5,657 nt of DNA from Acidimicrobiales bacterium (GTDB taxonomy: Bacteria; Actinomycetota; Acidimicrobiia; Acidimicrobiales; Acidimicrobilacustridaceae). The position numbers and the translations under genes were made by a program. This document shows, one piece after another, positions 1 through 5,657 of the stretch. The notes beneath the pieces were generated by a model, which ran no database searches, was not told where the DNA came from, and saw only the letters and a program-made list of their open reading frames with translations. The number at the start of each line of letters is the position of its first letter. Position 1 is the first letter of the stretch. Location of the stretch: the NCBI GenBank assembly GCA_023261915.1, contig JALRFT010000327.1, positions 1 through 5,657 on the forward strand, given 5' to 3'.

Positions 1-1
1 G

Positions 2-148
2 AGCCGGGTCGACTCGGTCCGCCTGGCGATCGAGAAGTGCCGCGAGTCACACGGCGACGCTGCCGACGCCCTGCTGGACGGCTGCTCGATCGCCTCGGAC
101 GCCTTCTTCCCGTTCGCCGATGGCCCGGCCGCGGCGATCGAGGCCGGC
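2..148 (+). pseudogene. purH: purH fragment (C-terminal AICAR transformylase part), cut at both ends
   Basis: Reading from base 2, 49 codons give a stretch typical of the late part of PurH, the bifunctional AICAR transformylase/IMP cyclohydrolase that performs the last two steps of purine synthesis. The diagnostic pieces are SRVDSVRLAIEK at 2-37 and ASDAFFPFADG at 92-124, both near-invariant in the transformylase domain. In an intact PurH the text after the final EAG (140-148) should become a TA(V/I)IQPGGS motif, followed by 30-40 residues ending near RHFRH. None of that is present; the frame changes to sfsA-like text at about 140-150. The 5' part of the gene, about 450 codons, lies beyond the left edge. 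The piece is non-functional here. GC is about 70% or more, higher than the recBC region, so it probably comes from another locus or organism. The identity of the motif is well supported; the exact right boundary is uncertain by about 10 bases. Confidence 0.82.
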
Positions 149-2665
149 TGCCTGGAGCCCTGGCTGGGCCCGATCGCCGGGATCCGCGCCGAGGTGGCCT
201 ATGGAGTCAACCGCCGCAGCCGCATCGATCTGCTGCTCACCCCAGCGGAAGGAGCCGTCGACCCGCGACACGCCGAGGCGGCGCGCCGCATCGACGACCA
301 CGTTCGTTCCGAAGCAGTTCGTGAGAATGAAGTCCTCGCCGCTCTCGATCGAGCGATCGACATGGCTCTCCGCGGCGAAATGCACGGACAACTCATCTGG
401 TGACTTGGGGATCCGGGAGACGACCGAACCACCGACCTCACCAGGCGAGCCAAACAACAGGCGAGCCAACGATCCCGTCCCTACCCCGCGCGTGGTCGCC
501 CACCACACAACTAGCTGGTGACGAGCACGAGTCATGGCGACATAGAGCAGGCGGAGGTCGTCACCATCGATCTCAACCTCCGCACGCGACTTCCGATACT
601 TCTTGTCGACATCCCCAGCCTCACTAGGCGCAACCCAATCGACACTTGGAGCGGCGTCGACGAACCGCTTTCCATCCGTCGTCCACGAGTGCGGCGGTTT
701 GCTATTGCGACCCTTGGGGAACGGCACGAGCACTACCGGCCACTCAAGCCCCTTCGCGCTGTGCATTGTGGTCACCTGCACTGCGGCCGCGTCAGTGTCG
801 ATACGGCGCATCTCGACATCAGATGTTGACGACGGATTGGCTGCCAGATCGTCGAGGAGAGTGAGTAGTGAACCGCCAGAGACACCACGTCCCTCAGTTC
901 GAGCATGCAGCAGCTCGACGAGGTGCTCAAGATCGGTGAGCCGACGTTCCGCATCTCCGTCAGCGGCGATCGACAACAAGACCTCAGGTTCGGTGCGCAA
1001 CTGCTCAAAGAAGGCTCGCACCCCCCTACCTTCAAGCTGGCGAGCCCACTCGACACAGCGCTCCTGGAGTTCCAGCACGGCCTCACCACCCACGAGATCC
1101 TCGATCGGAGTGTCGACGAACCAGCCCGCCGAAAGCGCCCGGACCCGTCGGGCGTCAGCTGGGCGGGCCAAAGCGGCCAACAGCAACCGAACCTCATCAA
1201 CCGCCTCGGACTCAAGCACGCTCCCGATGCGGCTCCGAACGGCGAGGACGTCGCGATCGGCGAGCGCTGAAATGATCTGGTCGGCGTCGTCGTGAGCCCT
1301 CACCAACACACAAATGTCGCCAGGCTCTACCCGACGACGGCCGACCACTGAGGTCTCGATGATCCAGCCGTCAGTGAGCAGACCCACCACATGATTAGCG
1401 AGGTCCGCCGCAATCCGGGGACGGGCCTCATCAACGGTGAGGTCGAACCCCTCCTTCCCCTTGGCGTCAATCGCTCGAACTGGCGGAACCCAACGCAGTT
1501 GCACCGGTTCTCCACCTCCGACAAGTCGACGACCTGCAGCGACGGGCGCTGGGTGAACGTTGACATATCGAATCCGGGAATCACCGAACTCCCAGTTCTC
1601 GAGCCATCGATTGAGAACGGCGATCACGTCAGCGTCTGATCGCCAGTTGGTCACCATCGAACGGGTGTCAGACACCTCATCGGCCAGGGCGAGATACGCG
1701 TTCACATCGGCGCCGCGGAACCGATAAATCGCCTGCTTTGGATCACCGACTGCAATGAGAGCGCAGAAATCAGACTCCGCCTCCAGACCCGGAGGAAATG
1801 TCGATCTGAAAAGTGACCACTGCACGAGGTCCGTGTCCTGCGTCTCGTCAATGAGTACCAACCGGTAGCGGTCTCGCAATGCCTGCCGGATACCCGGACC
1901 GACCTGGGGGTCACAGACCAACGCCGCCATCTCGCTGATGAGATCGTCGAAACTCATCATCCCGGCATTCCTGCGCCCCTGGCGAAGCCGTTCCTTCAAC
2001 TCGCCCACAAAGATGGCGAGATCCCGGGCGTGTGTATCCGCAACTGGCACTGTCGGTGCTGGATCGGCGTCAATAGTCGCCGCAAGTGCCTTGAGCACTT
2101 GGTGCATCTGCTTCTCGAGGGCCACTGGGGATTCGCTCGGGTCCGGAAGGAGGCGATCGATGTCATCGATCGCGTCGATGAGCAGTGCATCACGAGTTGT
2201 GGCCTTGATGTTCGCTGCATCATCTTCAACAAGCTCAGCTGCCACGAGGTCTCCCGAACGAAGACCAAGCTCTCGAAGGGCAATTTGGAAGAACCCATGG
2301 ATCGTCGTAATGGTGGCCCCGTCAAGCTGCACAAGTGCCTGTTGGAGACGAGCACGACGTATCCATCGTTCCTCCTCTGACACCGAGGCAATGGCTTGAA
2401 CCCAGTTGCGATCATCATCGCCAAGATCACCAGAATCCAGTGCGGCAATGGCCTCGGTAAGACGCGATCGGGTCTCCTCACGAAGCTCTGCTGCAGCAGC
2501 TCTGGTGAAGGTCACCATGCACAACTGATCGGCTCGGACGTCGTGCTCGGCTACAAAGCGCGCAACCAAGGCAGTCAACGAGTACGTCTTACCTGTACCG
2601 GCACTGGCCTCAAGCAACATCCAACCCGACGGCAGCGGATCAGCGAGAGAGAACTCGGTGGTCAT
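47..2665 (-). CDS. recB: RecB subunit of RecBCD: SF1A helicase, nuclease domain lost
   Basis: This is the 3'-5' DNA helicase of the RecBCD double-strand-break repair complex. All helicase motifs are visible: Walker A ASAGTGKT at residues 20-27, motif Ia MVTFTRAAAAELR at 50-62, TTIHGFF at 120-126, MSFDDLI at 237-243, motif II DETQDTD at 273-279, motif III VGDPKQAIYRFRGAD at 306-320, NWRSD at 340-344, motif V TTMHSAKGLEW at 632-642 and motif VI LLYVAMTRARHQL at 706-718. The start is the ATG at 2663-2665, which overlaps the recC stop and has a strong Shine-Dalgarno; Walker A begins 19 residues later, as usual in RecB. A full RecB is about 1,050-1,200 residues with a C-terminal nuclease domain. 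Here the frame is 872 codons, and only about 808 are authentic. The last 60 or so residues, down to the stop at 47-49, are antisense of purH/sfsA fragments and carry no nuclease motif. The truncation is probably an artefact of the junction, not a nuclease-free RecB. AddA is a less likely alternative given the RecC partner. Confidence 0.92.
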   Translation of the reverse strand: MTTEFSLADPLPSGWMLLEASAGTGKTYSLTALVARFVAEHDVRADQLCMVTFTRAAAAELREETRSRLTEAIAALDSGDLGDDDRNWVQAIASVSEEERWIRRARLQQALVQLDGATITTIHGFFQIALRELGLRSGDLVAAELVEDDAANIKATTRDALLIDAIDDIDRLLPDPSESPVALEKQMHQVLKALAATIDADPAPTVPVADTHARDLAIFVGELKERLRQGRRNAGMMSFDDLISEMAALVCDPQVGPGIRQALRDRYRLVLIDETQDTDLVQWSLFRSTFPPGLEAESDFCALIAVGDPKQAIYRFRGADVNAYLALADEVSDTRSMVTNWRSDADVIAVLNRWLENWEFGDSRIRYVNVHPAPVAAGRRLVGGGEPVQLRWVPPVRAIDAKGKEGFDLTVDEARPRIAADLANHVVGLLTDGWIIETSVVGRRRVEPGDICVLVRAHDDADQIISALADRDVLAVRSRIGSVLESEAVDEVRLLLAALARPADARRVRALSAGWFVDTPIEDLVGGEAVLELQERCVEWARQLEGRGVRAFFEQLRTEPEVLLSIAADGDAERRLTDLEHLVELLHARTEGRGVSGGSLLTLLDDLAANPSSTSDVEMRRIDTDAAAVQVTTMHSAKGLEWPVVLVPFPKGRNSKPPHSWTTDGKRFVDAAPSVDWVAPSEAGDVDKKYRKSRAEVEIDGDDLRLLYVAMTRARHQLVVWWATTRGVGTGSLARLLFGSPGEVGGSVVSRIPKSPDELSVHFAAESHVDRSIESGEDFILTNCFGTNVVVDAARRLGVSRVDGSFRWGEQQIDAAAAVDSIGHLGADPGDRAQPGLQAAGLDRRGRAIGEREEGVRGDRAAVQQGVGSVAV
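131..152. other. apparent purH/sfsA junction
   Basis: PurH-like text ends and SfsA-like text begins within this interval. Both families tend to have an Ala-rich helix ending in EAG at this point (codons 137-148), so a short shared stretch could have mediated the join, and the exact base cannot be fixed. The frame is maintained across it. Both sides are very GC-rich (about 80% over 121-180), so base composition does not separate them. This looks like a join by short homology between two gene interiors rather than a designed protein fusion. Confidence 0.55.
137..250 (+). pseudogene. sfsA: sfsA fragment (middle of SfsA family protein)
   Basis: In the same frame as the purH piece, codons 137-250 read like the central part of SfsA (sugar fermentation stimulation protein A, a DNA-binding protein with a nuclease-like fold whose cellular role is poorly defined). 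The match covers an Ala-rich helix end with EAG, then LEPWLGPIAGIRAEVAYG (152-205), then RRSRIDLLL (212-238). E. coli SfsA, as I recall it, has ISELSGYSSLKSEVKYG followed by RSRIDFML, so spacing and key residues agree (EV.YG and RSRID). The N-terminal OB-like part is absent. The motif that should follow, C(Y/F)(V/I)EVK, is not found downstream: the frame runs on as the antisense of recB. It is therefore an internal fragment of about 35 codons with no start or stop, and cannot be functional. The call rests on a short match, so it is less certain than purH. Confidence 0.65.
225..262. other. apparent junction between sfsA fragment and recB tail
   Basis: From the left, SfsA text is recognisable through RRSRIDLLL (to 238). 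From the right, on the minus strand, RecB text is plausible up to about residue 808 (LGVSRVDGSFRW, 242-277), which resembles the linker before the nuclease domain in actinobacterial RecB. The join therefore falls near 235-250. Local GC is about 67-77% over 181-300 and drops to about 57% over 301-360, so a boundary as far right as 300 is possible. The two genes meet tail to tail, each in mid-domain, with no stop codon, repeat or insertion-sequence end between them. Confidence 0.6.
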
Positions 2666-5657
2666 CCTGCACCTCCTCTCTCAAGACTGCTGTCGACCGT
2701 GACGTGCGACCGCTCCCAGAGATCGACAAGAGCAGCCCCGCGTGACCGAACCTCAGCGTGAAACGCATCGGAGTCCAACGCGTCTGCATCAGCGAATACC
2801 AGCCGGTTTGCGCGCTCGGAGAGATCAATCTTGAGATCCTCGGCGAACCTCGAGTCCCTCACCCGCCAAGATGAACGCTCGAAAAGCGGCACCGGAGTCC
2901 TTACCGCTTCCAACAGGGTGTCACGGGCAAACGTGAGCACCTCGCCGGCCACGGCGAGACGCGCAGCGGGACTTGCACCCACCAATCGGAATTGCATCGG
3001 CCAAGGATCCTTACCTGGCTTGGCGGGATCAGGGGCACGACTGATGACCGCACCCTCCCAATCCGTGTCGGGCGAGTGCACCGTAAGTGCGGCCAACTGC
3101 AAGAGCGGCAGAAGTTGGTGACGTGGGTGACTCTTCGAATAGCGGAACGCCAGAACCCGATTGCCCACCACCTCGACACTCCCCCGCAGAATCCACGCAG
3201 GAGCGGGCCCCTGTCGCTCAACGGCAACGTCGATCTCAATGGTTCCTGCCTGACGCCACTGATCCCCAGCAATGGCGGTCATCTGATTGATCTCGTGATG
3301 CAGCTGCCGGACGTAGCGGTCGCCGAGTGGACCAGGTGGGATTCTTCCCTCGAGACGGACGAGCCGCTCCCACTGTTCGACGACTGACGAATCGTCGGCA
3401 CGCAGCGCATCCAGAAGGCCCAACCCAAGCGAGCTCTCCTCAAGGTGGCTGGGCCACAACGGCAGCTCATCAACGGCAACCTGCGCATCTGATGGAGCAG
3501 CGACCTGAAGACCCTGCTCGAGATACAGGCGCGCCGGGCGGCGCACCGCCTCAAAGAGGTCGCTCAGTGAACATGCCAGAAGATCCGGAGGATTCGGATC
3601 GTTCGCAAGCGTCGGCCACATGAACCCGTCACCGCGGACCGCGCCGGCGATCTCAGCTGCTACCCGGGGTGCCGTCGGGTCGAAGGTCCACGGCCCGTCG
3701 ACGAGTCGCCGCACGTTGCGTGTCGGGTCGGTTGACCCCAGCCCGACGTTCACGGGATCAAACTCCTGACGGGCATGATCAATGACCAGGGGCCGGTCGA
3801 GCACCCGGCCACCGGCGACACCGGCGGCCAGCGCACCCTCCAGGAATTCCTCAAGCGCGACGGCGAGAGGAACACGTTTGTTGTTGGTGACGTCGTGCCC
3901 ATTGGCCGTGATGATGAGGCTGCTCTGCGCAGCACAGATGGTGGCAAGCAGTCCGAGGCGCTGCTCAGCGCCGAAGTCCCGTTCACCAACGCGAGGGTCA
4001 ACGCCGAGGACGTCATCGCCATTGTTGCGTCCGGAACGGAAAGCGTCGTCATCAAATCCGAGAATGGCAACCACCCGAGACGGAACGCCACGAAGTCGGG
4101 TGAGCGATCCGACCCGCACGCTGTCGGCCCACAGACGCGACCGTGACCCATCATGGGACAGCAATCCCGTGACGTACGCTTGAACCTCATTGACACCAAA
4201 GCGAACCGCGGGGGCTGCCTCGCCACCGCGGCGGAGACGCTCGACAACTCGCTCCACGCTGTCCCGGTCATCGGCGTCATCGGTGCCGACGTCAATGAAC
4301 GCCTCAATGACGGCATCAAGTACGTCGGCCCACTGAGTCGCCGTCAGACGGTCACGGCACGTGGCAGCGAACCGGTTGAGGGCATCAGTGAACGCAGCGA
4401 GACGCCCGACCGTTGCAATATCTGAACCCCCAAGGTCGTCGAAGGGGACGATGCCAGCCGGCGCCTCAACGGGGATCGTGCTCTGCACCATGACCCCCGC
4501 CGCCAGACGATCTACCGCCTGCTGCCAGGTCCCCTCATCGATCCCCTCGGGATAGTTCCATGGCGACGCCGAGCGATGGTCAGGGTCGAGACCCCACCGG
4601 ACGCCCAGATCGTCGATCCAACCGAAGAGCTCAGCCACCTCATCGGCACCGAATCCAAACTGGCGTCGAATGGGTTCATGGGCGAGGAGTGCCTCCACCT
4701 CGGAGCGAGTCAAACGGCCTCCGAGAGCCTCCAGAAGCGCCGATAGCGCTGCAGCCACCGGGGGCCGGGAAGAACCGACGGGATCGAGGATGGTCACCGG
4801 GAGTTTCTGACCACCGAGATCGATGGACATCAGTGGTTCGAGCAGGGGCCCGAAGCGTTCAAGATCCGGGCAGATGACGAGCACGTCACGCGGGGTCAAC
4901 GTCTCGTCCGCCACCATGAGATGCAAAAGCGCATCCCGCAGAACCTCCACCTGACGGGTGGGGCCGTGACAGAGATGCACCTGTATCGAGCCGTCGCTGC
5001 CGGCAATACTGCGATCAACATCAGTAGAGATCGGTAACGCCCAGTCCTCAACAATTGACGCCTGCAGATCACCGAGGATCGTGGACGCTCTCCCAAAGTC
5101 TTCAACGACCGGTTCCCCACCGACACCCGCCAGCAGCGCCATAGCCTCCGCCCCGGGAACCGCCCATGATCGGGACAGCACGTTACGGAACGCATCGGCG
5201 TAGTCGTTGTCCTTCCGGAGACGATGAGGACCGCGGAACTGACGAGCGCGAATGGTCCCGAGCGCTGTCACCGGCGGGAACACGGCATAGACGGCAATGT
5301 CCCCCGAGGAACCATCGGCATGGCCCAGTTGACGAAGGAGATCCACCTTCGCAGCGGAGAACAATTCAAGGCCGAACAACGATATCCGGCCCGGTAACGA
5401 ACCTGATGACGCGCTACGTCGCGCCGCCAGATACGCCTCAGCGGGAGCTGGCCCAAGTCGGTCCCGCAATGCCTGCCACATCTCAACCTGCCAGAGATGC
5501 TCGGCAGCGAGAGGAAGATCTGGGTCCGCAGCCCGACCTTCGGTCCACGCCTCCAGCATCTCGGGCCGGTGCACGGAGTATCGATCGAACAGTTCCGCAA
5601 TGCGACGGGCGAGAGTCACGGGTCGACTAGCGCCAGAGAACCCGGGGGCCGAGACCA
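2662..5657 (-). CDS. recC: RecC subunit of RecBCD, N-terminus beyond the right edge
   Basis: RecC is the scaffold subunit of RecBCD: an SF1 helicase-like and nuclease-like protein without catalytic activity that splits the DNA strands and recognises Chi. Numbering from the GTG at 5617-5619, recognisable RecC blocks are ARRIAELFDRYSVHRPEM (4-21), RISLFGLELFS (78-88), VHLCHGPTRQVEVLRDALL (214-232), RDVLVICPDLERFGPLLEP (244-262), RRQFGFGADEV (318-328) with VRWGLDPDHR (340-349), RVVAILGFDDDAF (515-527), GERDFGAEQRLGLLATI (545-561) and RYSKSHPRHQLLPLLQLAAL near the C-terminus. No Walker A motif is present, as expected. The GTG is not the true start: the frame stays open upstream to the window edge (VSAPGFSGASRP precedes it), and actinobacterial RecC carries roughly 130 more residues there, including the GVERWL-type region. 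The 998 codons present compare with about 1,100 for the family. The stop TGA at 2662-2664 overlaps the recB ATG. Promoter and upstream regulation lie outside the window. Confidence 0.93.
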   Translation of the reverse strand, partial: VSAPGFSGASRPVTLARRIAELFDRYSVHRPEMLEAWTEGRAADPDLPLAAEHLWQVEMWQALRDRLGPAPAEAYLAARRSASSGSLPGRISLFGLELFSAAKVDLLRQLGHADGSSGDIAVYAVFPPVTALGTIRARQFRGPHRLRKDNDYADAFRNVLSRSWAVPGAEAMALLAGVGGEPVVEDFGRASTILGDLQASIVEDWALPISTDVDRSIAGSDGSIQVHLCHGPTRQVEVLRDALLHLMVADETLTPRDVLVICPDLERFGPLLEPLMSIDLGGQKLPVTILDPVGSSRPPVAAALSALLEALGGRLTRSEVEALLAHEPIRRQFGFGADEVAELFGWIDDLGVRWGLDPDHRSASPWNYPEGIDEGTWQQAVDRLAAGVMVQSTIPVEAPAGIVPFDDLGGSDIATVGRLAAFTDALNRFAATCRDRLTATQWADVLDAVIEAFIDVGTDDADDRDSVERVVERLRRGGEAAPAVRFGVNEVQAYVTGLLSHDGSRSRLWADSVRVGSLTRLRGVPSRVVAILGFDDDAFRSGRNNGDDVLGVDPRVGERDFGAEQRLGLLATICAAQSSLIITANGHDVTNNKRVPLAVALEEFLEGALAAGVAGGRVLDRPLVIDHARQEFDPVNVGLGSTDPTRNVRRLVDGPWTFDPTAPRVAAEIAGAVRGDGFMWPTLANDPNPPDLLACSLSDLFEAVRRPARLYLEQGLQVAAPSDAQVAVDELPLWPSHLEESSLGLGLLDALRADDSSVVEQWERLVRLEGRIPPGPLGDRYVRQLHHEINQMTAIAGDQWRQAGTIEIDVAVERQGPAPAWILRGSVEVVGNRVLAFRYSKSHPRHQLLPLLQLAALTVHSPDTDWEGAVISRAPDPAKPGKDPWPMQFRLVGASPAARLAVAGEVLTFARDTLLEAVRTPVPLFERSSWRVRDSRFAEDLKIDLSERANRLVFADADALDSDAFHAEVRSRGAALVDLWERSHVTVDSSLERGGAG
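2666..2680 (-). promoter_or_regulatory. recB ribosome binding site in the end of recC
   Basis: On the minus strand the bases just before the recB ATG read GAGAGGAGGTGCAGG, a near-perfect Shine-Dalgarno core (AGGAGGT) 5 bases from the start codon. It lies within the last codons of recC. With the 4-base ATGA overlap of the recC stop and recB start (2662-2665), it fixes the recB start and points to translational coupling, which would help hold the two subunits at equal amounts. Confidence 0.8.

Noticed and set aside
5..14. The 10-mer CGGGTCGACT occurs near both ends of the window (5-14 and 5619-5628), as if it were a terminal direct repeat or circular overlap.
   Set aside because: It is only 10 bases, flanking bases do not match, and GTCGAC recurs elsewhere in this GC-rich sequence (for example near 257, 604 and 656). 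Chance is sufficient.
2..250. A novel bifunctional PurH-SfsA fusion enzyme.
   Set aside because: Neither half is complete: the PurH part lacks its IQPGGS and C-terminal end, and the SfsA part lacks its N-terminus and the EVK motif. The frame then runs into antisense recB.
194..403. Plus-strand open frame from a GTG at 194, possibly a small gene.
   Set aside because: Its first part is the sfsA fragment and the rest is antisense to recB. The frame is open from base 2, and no ribosome binding site supports a start at 194.
603..1295. Long plus-strand open frame of 230 codons opposite recB.
   Set aside because: Its product is Ser/Arg/Thr-rich low-complexity text with no family resemblance, typical of the antisense frame of a GC-rich gene. 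The minus-strand RecB motifs explain the region.
3750..4319. Minus-strand open frame of 189 codons overlapping recC in another frame.
   Set aside because: Shadow frame within well-conserved RecC coding sequence; no recognisable motifs and no independent start signal.
2662..5657. AddB or AdnA/AdnB-type partner instead of RecC.
   Set aside because: No N-terminal Walker A is visible, no four-cysteine iron-sulfur nuclease motif is seen in the C-terminal part, and the conserved blocks match RecC. The downstream partner is RecB-like with an ATGA overlap.

Overview
The window is almost entirely two large minus-strand genes of a RecBCD-type double-strand-break repair complex. They read right to left: recC (from the right edge to 2662), then recB (from 2665 leftwards). 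The coding density, a body GC that I estimate by eye at about 58-60%, and the recC-recB gene order suggest a high-GC actinobacterium, possibly an Acidimicrobiia-like lineage. The best matches I can recall are to actinobacterial RecC and RecB proteins. A precise taxon cannot be assigned by reading alone.

Right part (2662-5657): a RecC subunit without its N-terminus. Its reading frame stays open through the right edge, so the first 130 or so residues lie outside. Middle (about 245-2665): a RecB subunit with a complete set of superfamily 1A helicase motifs, from Walker A to motif VI. It starts inside the recC stop codon (ATGA, 4-base overlap) behind a strong Shine-Dalgarno sequence. The two genes are therefore co-transcribed and probably translationally coupled. 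In the complex, RecB is the 3'-5' helicase and nuclease, and RecC is the scaffold that splits the strands and scans for Chi. RecD would be expected next but is not in the window.

Left end (1 to about 250): this does not continue recB. On the plus strand it reads as a fragment of purH (AICAR transformylase/IMP cyclohydrolase, C-terminal part, about 2-148). This runs in the same frame into a fragment of the middle of sfsA (about 140-250), which abuts recB tail to tail. GC here is about 70-80%, clearly above the rest. Three unrelated gene pieces, each cut in mid-domain, within 250 bases point to a chimeric assembly or amplification junction, or less likely a real rearrangement. The RecB frame runs on by chance through this foreign DNA to a stop at 47-49, so its last 60 or so residues are antisense noise and its nuclease domain is missing.

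I found no RNA genes, mobile elements, CRISPR arrays, terminators or promoters, and no stretch over 300 bases lacks coding sequence. I see no evidence of a new biological system. The composite left end is the one unusual thing.
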